A stretch of DNA of 33,150 bases from a virus. The stretch spans positions 1-33,150 of IMG/VR virus record IMGVR_UViG_3300025138_000179; one strand, written 5' to 3'. The notes beneath the pieces are model-generated. The model searched no databases. It was given only the letters and a program-made list of their open reading frames with translations, and was not told where the DNA came from. The number at the start of each line of letters is the position of its first letter. Position 1 is the stretch's first letter. Positions 1 to 7,703 of the stretch are shown in pieces. The position numbers and the translations under genes are program-made.

Positions 1-618
1 TTCTAATAAAACAACGCCAAATTCACCGCCAACCAATCCAGTAATATGCCCTGCATCTGCTATTTCCTGAAAGTCAGCTTGTGCCGTTCCTAATGTCCAA
101 GAATTAGCATCATTTATCTGTGACCACCGCACACGAGAGCGATATGTAGCTGAAGAATACGTTACATTTGCAGTAACAACAAAATCTCGAACAACTGCTA
201 AATATTTTGCAGCCGGAGCACCAGAAATCGCAGAAAACGCTGAACTTGAACCAATTGTAAACTTTTGCAAAACATCGCTATCACTGCCACTTGCGATAAC
301 GTCATTACCAAAACGAACAAACTTCCATTGCTCATCGCCAGATACAGAATAAGCACCGCTTTTCACATCAGCTAACGCAAATGTGCCATTATTCATTTTA
401 TAAAGCTTGCCGGAGTCACCGACAAATATAAATATCGTATCGTTTGTGTCTTTAGTCGCGTAAATGCCTCTAATCCGGTTGTCAGCCGCTTGGCTAACTT
501 CAGAAAGACCAAAGAAAGGTCTGTAACCTCTGGCAGCGGGGATAACATTTGTAGCAACCGTAGACCCAGGATTTTGAAAATCTGATTGATCAGGTAGCCA
601 CTCACCGAAAGGTATCAT
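1..618 (-). CDS. Tail protein, P22 gp10-like hub/stabilisation type (3' end cut by window edge)
   Basis: An open frame of 206 codons runs from an ATG at 618 to the left edge without a stop, so the C-terminus is missing. The N-terminus contains DQSDFQNPGSTVATNVIPAA followed by RGYRPFFGLS. From memory this resembles the start of the large tail-hub or DNA-stabilisation proteins of marine podoviruses; the family name is an inference. The rest looks beta-rich (for example TIFIFVGDSGKLYKM and QWKFVRFGNDVIASG). Its ATG overlaps the stop of the preceding tail gene as ATGA (615-618), which points to translational coupling within the late operon. A different minus frame at 393-605 is open by chance and is not a gene. 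Confidence 0.72.
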   Translation of the reverse strand, partial: MIPFGEWLPDQSDFQNPGSTVATNVIPAARGYRPFFGLSEVSQAADNRIRGIYATKDTNDTIFIFVGDSGKLYKMNNGTFALADVKSGAYSVSGDEQWKFVRFGNDVIASGSDSDVLQKFTIGSSSAFSAISGAPAAKYLAVVRDFVVTANVTYSSATYRSRVRWSQINDANSWTLGTAQADFQEIADAGHITGLVGGEFGVVLLE

Positions 619-1529
619 TGATTTAACCACCTATCTGTACCCGCTGTGCGAGTGTTAAATACGGCTGTAGCCGGAACTATATCGGTCCAAGCCTCGCCCA
701 TTTCTTCCGCAATCGCCACACCCTCTATGCTTAGATTAACTGACGCTGCACACGCGGCCTTGTAGTTTACACCAGTTGTTGTACTTCCTGTGATTGCGAT
801 TGTGTCAGCCGCCGCCAACGCAAATGTACCCAGAACATTTCCTGTAGCTGTTATAGCAATATTAGTAGTTGCCGCTATCTCTACAACTCGTGTAGACGCA
901 ACCGCCGTACCAGTAATTGCTATTGTTGCTGAAGCTGCAAAAGACTTAATTAATCCAAATTCAAAAGACGTAATATTAGCTGTGCCACCCATCCCTGAGT
1001 GGTTTGTGCAATAATAATATAACGTGCTTGGTGTACTCGCAGAAACAGTTATCTCAGTGTAAGCATTAGCCGTTCCTGGTGTGCCTGTTGTGGTAACTCC
1101 TGTGGAATACTCTGAACCACTAGCATGAGAGCCATTTGCAGTTGTAGAAAACCGTAGCGGGTGGCCTGAGTTACTACTATCAGACTGATCAAACCTATAC
1201 GTGTTACCGACTACAAGCTCTAATGTAGGACTCGCTCCAGACAAACCCGCTATATAGTATTTATTACCTGAACCATAAGAGTTAGTCCCAGACGCAACGG
1301 TTACGCCATAAACAACAGTTGTTGCCGCATTTATCGTAATTAATGCAGTCGCAGATACCGCTGCCTTAAAGTTAGCACTAGCTGTGCCAGTAACAGCAAT
1401 ACTTTCAGCCGCCGCAACCTCGAATAAATTGATATTATCAAGATATTCTAACGTGCCATAAGCGTCTAAACTGTCTAGCGTACCCCAAGTGTCTAGCTGA
1501 TCTAGAGTGGGGCCAATTATTTGAGCCAT
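615..1529 (-). CDS. Tail/virion protein with cupredoxin-like domain
   Basis: This is a 304-residue late structural protein. Residues 13-31 hold short repeats (WGTLDSLD, YGTLEYLD). Regions 37-70 and 194-275 hold repeated beta segments of the type (A)IAITGTA, rich in Ala, Thr and Ile. Between them, about residues 74-188, is a domain with GNTYRFDQSDSSNSGHPLRF and YYYCTNHSGMGG. H123, C174, H177 and M180 match the His/Cys/His/Met pattern of type-1 copper sites. The His-x2-Met spacing is like that in cytochrome oxidase subunit II rather than the longer spacing of plastocyanin. Such segments are familiar from marine phage structural proteins, but copper binding here is inference. The gene sits between a small head-tail protein and the tail hub gene and is coupled to the latter by ATGA. 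Confidence 0.75.
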   Translation of the reverse strand: MAQIIGPTLDQLDTWGTLDSLDAYGTLEYLDNINLFEVAAAESIAVTGTASANFKAAVSATALITINAATTVVYGVTVASGTNSYGSGNKYYIAGLSGASPTLELVVGNTYRFDQSDSSNSGHPLRFSTTANGSHASGSEYSTGVTTTGTPGTANAYTEITVSASTPSTLYYYCTNHSGMGGTANITSFEFGLIKSFAASATIAITGTAVASTRVVEIAATTNIAITATGNVLGTFALAAADTIAITGSTTTGVNYKAACAASVNLSIEGVAIAEEMGEAWTDIVPATAVFNTRTAGTDRWLNQ

Positions 1530-1530
1530 G

Positions 1531-1917
1531 TTAAGCCGCCGTTATGTCTAGATCACCAGTTGCAACCCTAACAATATCTCCTGTCGCTATAACTTTTGAT
1601 GCACTAAAAGTACCATGAATCAGCATATTTCCGGAACTTGCCGCGTCAAACAAAGCCCAATGGCTAACCGTTCCCCAAGCACCAGTAGCCGCACTAAACT
1701 CAATAGTAGAGTCATTACTTGTTGTACCGCTTGCTGCACTTGCAAAACTAATTACTTTTCTCGTGTAGTTATTTCCTGTCAACTCTGTGCCTGAGTTATC
1801 ATCACCAAATGATCCAGTTGATAAACCCAAATACACCGCTGAAGGTTTTGTATAAGCCGTTGTTCCTAAAACGTGATCTAATACCTTTAGCTCAAGGTAG
1901 TCTGACATTGCACTCAT
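1531..1917 (-). CDS. Small phage tail/neck protein
   Basis: This is a 128-residue protein beginning MSAMSDYLELKVLDHVLG, followed by KPSAVYLGLSTGSFGDD and WGTVSHWALFDAASSGN. This layout of a short N-terminal helix, a YLGLST beta segment and a 'W..V..WALFD' core recurs in small tail-fibre or neck proteins of marine podo- and siphoviruses; I recognise the type but not a named function. The ATG at 1917 is preceded by GGAGCG five bases upstream, which favours this start over the ATG at 1908. It lies one base upstream of the cupredoxin-domain gene and two bases downstream of the adaptor gene, so all are read as one late transcript. Confidence 0.7.
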   Translation of the reverse strand: MSAMSDYLELKVLDHVLGTTAYTKPSAVYLGLSTGSFGDDNSGTELTGNNYTRKVISFASAASGTTSNDSTIEFSAATGAWGTVSHWALFDAASSGNMLIHGTFSASKVIATGDIVRVATGDLDITAA

Positions 1918-1919
1918 TT

Positions 1920-2543
1920 TTACGCTCCTAAATAATCAGATTTCATTGAAAGCGAACCCGCAAAGAACGCTTTATCATTATCCTTGTTAATCTCTTCTAT
2001 TGCTCTTGAGAAAAGTGTGTCGTACTGCGCGGCCCTAGCCTCATCCATTAAGAAAATATGTGCAGCGGATAATGAACCATATAAATATACGTCTGAATGA
2101 CGTGTTAAAACTGTGTTGGTAAGGTTAGCATCCGATAATGATAATACGTCCTCACCGTAAATAATCTCTATTGTATACGCACTATCTGGAATAGGACGCA
2201 TGGCAATCTCAGCACCAATAATAGTATAAAGTTTGGGTCTACCACCGCCAGAGGAAGCATACTTTTCGTAATAATCCTTTGGTGTCGCATAGTCTAAAAC
2301 TTCAACTGTGCTTGTGTTGTTCTTAACGAGCCTAATACGCCGTAAATCAGTTGGTAGTGATATAAACTCATCACCGGAAGTTGTTACGGCTGTCGCACGT
2401 TTTTCCTGTGACCGCGTTTCTAGCTCCCTACTCATTCTTGACTCAGCAAGAGAAATAAATTCAGGAATACGATCAGTTAAATCGGAACGAGCCAAAAAAT
2501 TAGCAATAGCTGTTTTAAGCTCTGTATACGTTGTAATCGCCAT
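1920..2543 (-). CDS. Head-tail adaptor (gp6/gp4-like head completion protein)
   Basis: This is a 207-residue protein. The N-terminal MAITTYTELKTAIANFLARS and SLAESRMSRELETR helices, the ISLPTDLRRIRLV strand and the late RHSDVYLYGSLSAAHIFLMDEARA helix match the common phage adaptor layout in which helices pack around a central beta sheet. The family role is the first connector ring below the portal, closing the packaged head. Its position after portal, scaffold, capsid and a small structural gene, and before tail genes, fits. The ATG at 2543 overlaps the stop of the upstream gene as TAATG. I am confident of the adaptor class, less so of the exact homologue. Confidence 0.78.
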   Translation of the reverse strand: MAITTYTELKTAIANFLARSDLTDRIPEFISLAESRMSRELETRSQEKRATAVTTSGDEFISLPTDLRRIRLVKNNTSTVEVLDYATPKDYYEKYASSGGGRPKLYTIIGAEIAMRPIPDSAYTIEIIYGEDVLSLSDANLTNTVLTRHSDVYLYGSLSAAHIFLMDEARAAQYDTLFSRAIEEINKDNDKAFFAGSLSMKSDYLGA

Positions 2544-2860
2544 TAGATAAGCCTACCGCCTGTTGCCTTGAAACCTTTGTTTTCTTCAAGCCACTGCATC
2601 CAAGCTTTCGGGTTATCCTTTGGTTGCCCAAACCTGTCCACCAAATGATGATAAAGTATGGCAGGGATTTCACCGACTTTGTGATTATGCTTTTGAGTAT
2701 TCCCAATCATATCACCGTAGCGATAATCATTTGCACTCTCTTTCGCTAAATCCTTCACCGGATCAACGTTCACAGTTGTTGTAACTCTGTGACCATCAGC
2801 GCCACTTTCAAAGACTGTGCGCTTGCCAGTTATCGGATCTGCATTTAGTAGCTTTTTCAT
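2543..2860 (-). CDS. Small conserved phage structural protein, function unknown
   Basis: This is a 105-residue soluble protein starting MKKLLNADPITGKRTVFESG, with HRVTTTVNVDPVKDLAKESA in the middle and a C-terminal helix KAWMQWLEENKGFKATGG. No catalytic motif or membrane segment is visible. It is the first gene after the capsid terminator and overlaps the adaptor by TAATG. A GAGGT ribosome-binding site four bases before the ATG supports the start at 2860. The position between capsid and adaptor suggests a head-associated protein, but this is inference from context only. Confidence 0.65.
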   Translation of the reverse strand: MKKLLNADPITGKRTVFESGADGHRVTTTVNVDPVKDLAKESANDYRYGDMIGNTQKHNHKVGEIPAILYHHLVDRFGQPKDNPKAWMQWLEENKGFKATGGRLI

Positions 2861-2873
2861 TAAAACCTCAAAT

Positions 2874-2901
2874 AAAAAAAAGGGGCGAACTAGCCGCCCC
2901 C
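2874..2901 (-). terminator. Rho-independent terminator after the capsid gene
   Basis: On the minus strand GGGGCG (complement of 895-900), a seven-base loop and CGCCCC (complement of 882-887) form a six-pair GC-only stem, followed directly by eight T (complement of 2874-2881). It lies 22 bases after the capsid stop and 14 bases before the next start. Partial termination here would give more capsid message than downstream tail message. Confidence 0.88.
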
Positions 2902-2922
2902 AAGTTGTGAATGGAGAAAAAA

Positions 2923-3867
2923 TTAACTTCCACTTAAACCTATAACCGCCGCATGCGCCTTGGGTGCTTTGACGATCAAAGTATATTCGCTAACTAAAGC
3001 GAATTTTGTGGCGTCACCTGTAGCAGCAACGTCACTTACGCTAAACATACGACCTGGGAGAGAGCCTATGCAAACGTAATCAGTATCAATCAGATATACC
3101 TCTGAATTGTTAGCCTGACGGTCAATCGTTACAGCCAACTCACCAAAATCACTCAAATAAAGTGATACTGAGCCGACGATAGCAATATCGCGTGGTGCAG
3201 TATAGTTTAACTGCGCTGAAGCAACAGAACCAGACGATAAATCAGAAAAGTTCTGTTTATTCGTTGGTGACATAAGCAACATGTTCGGGCTTCCACCGTC
3301 AGTGTATGCAGCCAACATCGCAGCATCTATTTGACCCAAAGTTAAGGCTCTGGCAGTTCCCGTCAAATCGGCGACATCACTCCCATCACCAGTAGCAAAT
3401 GCCATATCACTAGGCTTATCACCGTTTGTAATCCAGTTGATAAGCTTCGCGCATTTACGCGGATCTGAGCCTGAACGAGCTTCATTGGCGAATAAGGATT
3501 TCTCTATATCGCGCCGTTGCTCAATTCCTTTGAGCACCTTAACGTATGCAGTTTCCTTATCACGCCCTGCTTTGTCTACAACATCTAGAGTATTTGAGAC
3601 ACTCGCCGCTTGGACCGCAATTTGGTGGTGGTTGCCAAGTCGTGTCGTTACAGCGGGATTGACGTATGAATAATCAGCGCCTTCATTGGCGTGATTGTTC
3701 GCTGCCGCCGCTGCAAGTTCTTGAACTTGCCATTCGTGAAAGATACCCTTTGTGGTTTCTTTCTGTGAGTTTGAAACTAGTGGAGTTTCGTCTGGATCGA
3801 TTCTGTATATGACATCACTCAAATCCTCACGTTCCCCGATAGCTGTTGAGCTAGTATATGTAGCCAT
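2923..3867 (-). CDS. Major capsid protein, SU10-like
   Basis: This is a 314-residue HK97-fold type capsid subunit that builds the icosahedral shell. The N-terminal pattern 'DLSDVIYRIDPDETPLVSNS' with a following GIFHEWQVQEL is the recognisable start of the SU10/DUF5309-type capsid family. Further support comes from SPTNKQNFSDLSSG and the C-terminal YTLIVKAPKAHAAVIGLS beta strand. The length is ordinary for the family. The start is fixed by a near-perfect AAAGGAGG site six bases before the ATG, the strongest ribosome-binding site in the late region, as expected for the most abundant virion protein. It follows the scaffold gene by 17 bases and is followed by a strong terminator. Confidence 0.9.
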   Translation of the reverse strand: MATYTSSTAIGEREDLSDVIYRIDPDETPLVSNSQKETTKGIFHEWQVQELAAAAANNHANEGADYSYVNPAVTTRLGNHHQIAVQAASVSNTLDVVDKAGRDKETAYVKVLKGIEQRRDIEKSLFANEARSGSDPRKCAKLINWITNGDKPSDMAFATGDGSDVADLTGTARALTLGQIDAAMLAAYTDGGSPNMLLMSPTNKQNFSDLSSGSVASAQLNYTAPRDIAIVGSVSLYLSDFGELAVTIDRQANNSEVYLIDTDYVCIGSLPGRMFSVSDVAATGDATKFALVSEYTLIVKAPKAHAAVIGLSGS

Positions 3868-3884
3868 TATTGGCCTCCTTTAGA

Positions 3885-4835
3885 TTAACGAGTTAAAAGA
3901 TATTGAACTGCCGAATCTCGACTGTTCGTTTTCTTCAGGTTTTCAAAAGCCTTACGCTTCCGATCACTTGCAGAGTCAGCTTTAGATTTTGGTTGACCAC
4001 TTTTAACCATCTTAGGCGCGGCATTTACTCTCTTCTTTGCAATGGGTTTACCCGACTGCAAATTGTCATAAAGGTACGCTTTACGCATTAACTCGATGTA
4101 GCGACTATCAATTGTGCTTGCTAGCTCTTGATCTGACCAACCACGCTCTTTAGCGTAGCTCACCAAAGCAGCTTTTTCTTTGGCTTCCACCTCAGAATTT
4201 TTCCACTCCGGTATTATCTCAAGTAATTTAGCTTGCTCGCGTTGAAGGTTCTCTTGCTGTAAACGCAACTGTTCTGACTGAACGGCTTGCATTTTGGCTT
4301 GATTGTCGCGCTCAGTATCGCGCTGCCTAACGTATTCAAGTGGATCACTCTCATACAGACTATCCCAATACGCCTGATCTTTTGGTTGATTAGCCGTTTG
4401 TAATTGTTGCTGCATAAGACCTAAAGCCTGTTCATACTGTGTACGAACTTGCTCAGTTTGCGCTTTTTCAGTGTCTAAAGCTTTACGCTCTTCAGACGCT
4501 TTCATAAGCCTTTTTTGAGCAGTTTGCTCAAGCTGATAGTTTTTGATCAACTCATCTTGAGTTACATCATATTCATCACCATCAACCTTCACGCGATAAG
4601 TGTCTACGAGTTCCTCGTATTGCTCATCACTTTCCTCAGTTTCTACCTCTTCTGCTTCAGCTTGGCTTTCTTCAGCGGCATCAGCTTCTACGGTTTCCTC
4701 TTCGGTTGCCTCTACTTCAGTTTCGGCACTAGGCTCTTGAACTTCCTCGCTTGCCTCTTCAGGGGCTTGGGTGTCCAAAAGTAAACTTACAGCATCATGC
4801 TGCGAAAGACTGGATTCGGATTGAGTACCAGACAT
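3885..4835 (-). CDS. Capsid scaffolding protein
   Basis: This is a 316-residue protein with three visible zones. Residues about 20-75 are very acidic (runs of Glu, such as EATEEETVEAD). Residues about 100-220 are a long Gln/Glu/Lys-rich coiled coil (QTEQVRTQYEQALGLMQQQL, then QSEQLRLQQENLQREQAK). The last 50 residues are basic, with SASDRKRKAFENLKK. An acidic, helical body with a basic C-terminal capsid-binding end, placed between portal and capsid genes, is the standard picture of a scaffold. No protease motif was found, so it is probably released rather than cleaved by itself. The start has a GGAG site upstream. Confidence 0.82.
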   Translation of the reverse strand: MSGTQSESSLSQHDAVSLLLDTQAPEEASEEVQEPSAETEVEATEEETVEADAAEESQAEAEEVETEESDEQYEELVDTYRVKVDGDEYDVTQDELIKNYQLEQTAQKRLMKASEERKALDTEKAQTEQVRTQYEQALGLMQQQLQTANQPKDQAYWDSLYESDPLEYVRQRDTERDNQAKMQAVQSEQLRLQQENLQREQAKLLEIIPEWKNSEVEAKEKAALVSYAKERGWSDQELASTIDSRYIELMRKAYLYDNLQSGKPIAKKRVNAAPKMVKSGQPKSKADSASDRKRKAFENLKKTNSRDSAVQYLLTR

Positions 4836-4858
4836 ATAAAAATCTCCAAATTGTTAAA

Positions 4859-5116
4859 TTATTTTCGCAATTCTTCCATTTGTTGAGAGGCCATTTTTCC
4901 AGTTGTTACAACACTTTCAAAATGTCCCTCGAAAGCCTCAAGAGCTTTCAGCAAGTGGAAACATTGCTCACGATAAGCGGTGTCTTGAGGATCACTTCCT
5001 GACCAACCCAAAACATACGTTTTTCGTAATTCTTCAAATGCTTCTACAATCAATGGGTTCCGCAAAACGTCAGCCGCTTTCGCGCCCCTGTCTTGCTCAC
5101 TAATAAAATCTGTCAT
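4859..5116 (-). CDS. Small conserved head-region protein
   Basis: This is an 85-residue, mostly helical protein: MTDFISEQDRGAKAADVLRN, a segment FEELRKTYVLGWSGSDPQDT, then CFHLLKALEAFEGHFESVV. Proteins of this size and pattern (D/E-R-G.KA..LL..p, followed by W..S.p.D...RE) commonly lie just after the portal in phages with SU10-type capsids; no function is known to me. The ATG at 5116 overlaps the portal stop as ATGA (5113-5116), so translation is coupled to the portal. It may be a portal or scaffold partner, from location alone. Confidence 0.7.
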   Translation of the reverse strand: MTDFISEQDRGAKAADVLRNPLIVEAFEELRKTYVLGWSGSDPQDTAYREQCFHLLKALEAFEGHFESVVTTGKMASQQMEELRK

Positions 5117-7107
5117 GCTCTTGGCAAGTTATCTGAAACCTGACCACCAAAGGCTAGTTTCTGTTGACGTAACTGAAGTTCAGCTTGTAGCTCTTGCCTA
5201 CGCAACTCAATCTCAGCTTGCATTTTCTCACGCTCTAGCTGTAACTCAGCTTGCATTTTCTCACGCTTCAACTCTAACTCAGCTTCAAGCCTTGCCTGTT
5301 CTGGACTTGGACCTTCCTGTTGACCCAACTGAGCCACCGCCTGATCGACTTGCTCACCAGAATTAAAGAATTGATCTGTGTCCTTAAATCCCGCCATTTC
5401 TGCGATTTTCTTCAAAGTATTCACATACTGGCTTGGCTTAACAACAGGATTATTCGGACCTAACTGTTGTAATAACTGTTCTTGCTTGCCGGAAATCTGA
5501 AGCAACATAGCCATTTTCTCATCTTCACGTCCATTACCCAGACCAACCTCAATAGATAAATCAAAGTTATTCTTCATAGCTTCAGGATCAATCGCTACAA
5601 AATCACCACGAATACGAATGGTACGCTTTTTGTCTTGATGCTTTTGTAAAACCGTAAACACACCCTTTGCTAAATCACGGCATCCGGTTTCAGCAAACAC
5701 ACGAGCAATCATTTCTATCTTTAGCTGTGCGCCCTGTATAGTAGCGTTTACCGCGCTTGCAGTGGTAGACTGCAAAGTAGATGGATCAAGCCCCATAGAC
5801 GCCTTAGAGAAGCCTGTACGCTGATCCCTGACCTGATCAACATACTCTAGCATATTAAAGCCAGTTGAGCCTATCTGTGGAACAGGTAAAGCTTGTACCA
5901 TTCCTGGTGCACGAGTACGCACAACACCACCAGGACGTGACGATAATAAGTCAGAAAAGTTCACCTGACCCTCAACCGCCGCAACCCTGCTATTGTTAGT
6001 CAAATACAGATTATCCAACATTTGACGCAAAATAGTGGACTTAATCATCTGTAAATCCATCACCATTTCAGCAACAGATCTACCAACCATCCTATGCGGC
6101 ATTAAAATTGGTGATAATAACGCAAATGGCACATGATCAAATGGCTCATTCTCAAGGATCTCTACACCGTCACCCAAAGAAACAACACGCCGTAGCTCCG
6201 GTATATTATCACCATCATAATCTGCGCGAATATACGCCTCAGTCACCAAGACCTCACGCATAGCCGGATCATGGTTTTCATGCCGATCACCAGACTCTAA
6301 TTCCTCAAAACGTGCCTGTCTTTCCGCTTCATCATCTAAATCGTCATGACCCGCATAGTTTAACACCACATCAGCGTCATAACCTTGCTCAATCAAATCA
6401 CCCGCACGAACCTGAGTACGGTGGGCTATAAATGCACAATCTTCTAATGAAGTGGCCCTACGAGAAAAAATCAGTTCTTCAGGGGGTACATTGTCTATCT
6501 TAACCTTACCCGATTTAGTCTTGCGTTTAATCTCAACACTATAACTTATCTCTTGCGGTATCTCCTGACCTGTGGCCTCATCAACAATACCAACCTCAGT
6601 TACATCCTGAGACACAATCTCCACACTTGGATCTTGTAACTTATAAGCAAGCTCATCCTCAGTCAAACCCTCTAAGGTTTCATTCTCAACCGTGTCAGTC
6701 TCTTCCCAATAAAACTTCACACAACCCTGCTTAAATAATAACGCATCCTTAAACCAATTGTGTATAACGGAAAAACCACGATTATCATTGTTGATAGAAA
6801 AGTTAACTAAATCAGAGGCTTGTTCTGCGGCCTTAACGTCTTCTGGACCCCTTGGTAGAAAACGTGCGAACTCCGGTGAGGATGTAAACATCTTCATCAA
6901 AGACGGCATAATATATTCAATCGTATCTGAGACTTCCGTAGCAACCACCTGAGAACGGTTCTCGACCTCGTTTCCAAATGGCTCACCAAGATAATAGCTA
7001 AGTATATCTGTACGATCTTGTGAAAACTCACTGTCGTAATAGTTTACCGCGCTCTGTATCTCATGCTGTAAAGCACTGCGAAAACGCTCATCATCCATTT
7101 TAGGCAT
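5113..7107 (-). CDS. Portal protein, P22-like
   Basis: This is a 664-residue dodecameric ring protein through which DNA enters and leaves the capsid. The N-terminus has RSALQHEIQSAVNYYDSEF and DILSYYLGEPFGNEVENRSQ, followed by SDTIEYIMPSLMKMFTSSPE, the typical P22-type portal opening. Later landmarks are FKDALLFKQGCVKFYWEE, NVPPEELIFSRRATSLEDC and MVMDLQMIKSTILRQMLDNL. The last 90 residues are an almost uninterrupted coiled coil made of repeats of the form EL(Q/K)LxREKMQAE, which also leaves near-identical DNA repeats at about 5165-5285. This resembles the helical barrel of P22-like portals. The ATG overlaps the stop of a 15-residue gene as TAATG. Confidence 0.92.
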   Translation of the reverse strand: MPKMDDERFRSALQHEIQSAVNYYDSEFSQDRTDILSYYLGEPFGNEVENRSQVVATEVSDTIEYIMPSLMKMFTSSPEFARFLPRGPEDVKAAEQASDLVNFSINNDNRGFSVIHNWFKDALLFKQGCVKFYWEETDTVENETLEGLTEDELAYKLQDPSVEIVSQDVTEVGIVDEATGQEIPQEISYSVEIKRKTKSGKVKIDNVPPEELIFSRRATSLEDCAFIAHRTQVRAGDLIEQGYDADVVLNYAGHDDLDDEAERQARFEELESGDRHENHDPAMREVLVTEAYIRADYDGDNIPELRRVVSLGDGVEILENEPFDHVPFALLSPILMPHRMVGRSVAEMVMDLQMIKSTILRQMLDNLYLTNNSRVAAVEGQVNFSDLLSSRPGGVVRTRAPGMVQALPVPQIGSTGFNMLEYVDQVRDQRTGFSKASMGLDPSTLQSTTASAVNATIQGAQLKIEMIARVFAETGCRDLAKGVFTVLQKHQDKKRTIRIRGDFVAIDPEAMKNNFDLSIEVGLGNGREDEKMAMLLQISGKQEQLLQQLGPNNPVVKPSQYVNTLKKIAEMAGFKDTDQFFNSGEQVDQAVAQLGQQEGPSPEQARLEAELELKREKMQAELQLEREKMQAEIELRRQELQAELQLRQQKLAFGGQVSDNLPRA

Positions 7108-7154
7108 TACTTTTTCTTGCCGCCCTTTTTCTTACCCTTATGATATCCTGGCAT
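7107..7154 (-). CDS. 15-residue lysine/glycine-rich peptide gene
   Basis: ATG at 7154 encodes MPGYHKGKKKGGKKK and stops at 7107, sharing the TAATG junction with the portal start. GGAAG lies four bases upstream of the ATG. Very short MPGYH-type basic peptides occur at this location in other marine phages, as I recall. Ten of the fifteen residues are Lys or Gly, so it could bind DNA or act mainly as a leader that delivers ribosomes to the portal. Function unknown. Confidence 0.6.
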   Translation of the reverse strand: MPGYHKGKKKGGKKK

Positions 7155-7166
7155 TGCACTTCCTTT

Positions 7167-7373
7167 CTAAACATCCCAACTAATTCTAGTAGAACTTGTC
7201 TTGCGTTTTGCAGCCTTTTTAGCCTTGGCTGTCCTTGCTTTACTCGCGGGTCTACACGCCGGATAAGGACGCCCATCATCCTTCTTACCGCTGCGCCCAC
7301 ACGGCTTACCTGTCTTTACATCACGCCAATCTTCAGCAAACCATTTGGTTAAACCGCCGCGATACTTAGCCAT
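7167..7373 (-). CDS. Small basic protein, YRGGLTKWFAEDWRDV family
   Basis: This is a 68-residue protein. Residues 4-18 (YRGGLTKWFAEDWRDV) followed by KTGKPCGRSGKKD, PYPACRP and a Lys/Ala/Arg tail form a pattern I recognise from small conserved proteins of marine phages and giant viruses (possibly the DUF5872-type family; the name is uncertain). Two cysteines flank the basic core. The ATG at 7373 overlaps the upstream stop as TAATG. It is one of four small basic proteins encoded between the large terminase and the portal. Their shared location suggests roles in DNA packaging or condensation, but nothing in the sequence proves that. Confidence 0.72.
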   Translation of the reverse strand: MAKYRGGLTKWFAEDWRDVKTGKPCGRSGKKDDGRPYPACRPASKARTAKAKKAAKRKTSSTRISWDV

Positions 7374-7522
7374 TAAGCGTATGTACCCCCACGCTTCTTA
7401 TACTCACGCACCAACCACGCATTTGCATAAGCACTGGGGTATACCTTAAATTTCTTCTTAGCCTCACTCTTAACACGAGAATAAAGCTGCTTATTCTTTG
7501 GAACAGGTGCTTTCTTAGGCAT
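7373..7522 (-). CDS. Small basic protein, FKVYPSAYANAWLVREYKKRGG family
   Basis: This is a 49-residue protein starting MPKKAPVPKNKQLYSRVKSE, with the highly recognisable core KFKVYPSAYANAWLVREYKK ending RGGTYA. This short motif recurs in marine phages and large DNA viruses. The start at 7522 is chosen because GGAAAG lies ten bases upstream and because the upstream gene ends in an eight-base overlap here. A longer reading to 7630 has no site of its own and would fully overlap a real gene. The stop overlaps the next ATG as TAATG. Function unknown; neighbours are packaging genes. Confidence 0.72.
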   Translation of the reverse strand: MPKKAPVPKNKQLYSRVKSEAKKKFKVYPSAYANAWLVREYKKRGGTYA

Positions 7523-7694
7523 TAGACGAATACTTTCCAGTTTGCGTCCCTGCCATACGCGCCTTATAAGAAGGTCTGCGCTTCTTAGTTGACTTCGTAG
7601 CGGTCTTAACTTCACCCACCATAGTATCAACTGCGTCTGCTACTTCCTTCATTTTACTCACTTTTGGCCTACTGTACATTTTCATATATTGCAT
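7515..7694 (-). CDS. 59-residue basic protein (short gene)
   Basis: The frame starts at an ATG at 7694 with GAGGTG five bases upstream and ends at 7515, overlapping the start of the next gene by eight bases. The product begins MQYMKMYSRPKVSKMKEV and ends KKRRPSYKARMAGTQTGKYS then SNA. It is lysine- and arginine-rich in its second half, with no membrane segment. The good ribosome-binding site, the tight overlaps on both sides and the filling of an otherwise empty 180 bases between two genes support it. No family recognised. Confidence 0.7.
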   Translation of the reverse strand: MQYMKMYSRPKVSKMKEVADAVDTMVGEVKTATKSTKKRRPSYKARMAGTQTGKYSSNA

Positions 7695-7703
7695 GTTTTC
7701 ACC

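Noticed and set aside
393-605. A 70-codon minus-strand open frame
   Set aside because: The neighbouring minus frame is open from 618 to the edge, has an ATGA junction with the preceding gene and a recognisable tail-protein N-terminus; this one is its shadow.
7100-7300. A 66-codon minus-strand open frame
   Set aside because: It overlaps the conserved small protein at 7167-7373 and the 15-residue gene before the portal, both of which have better signals.
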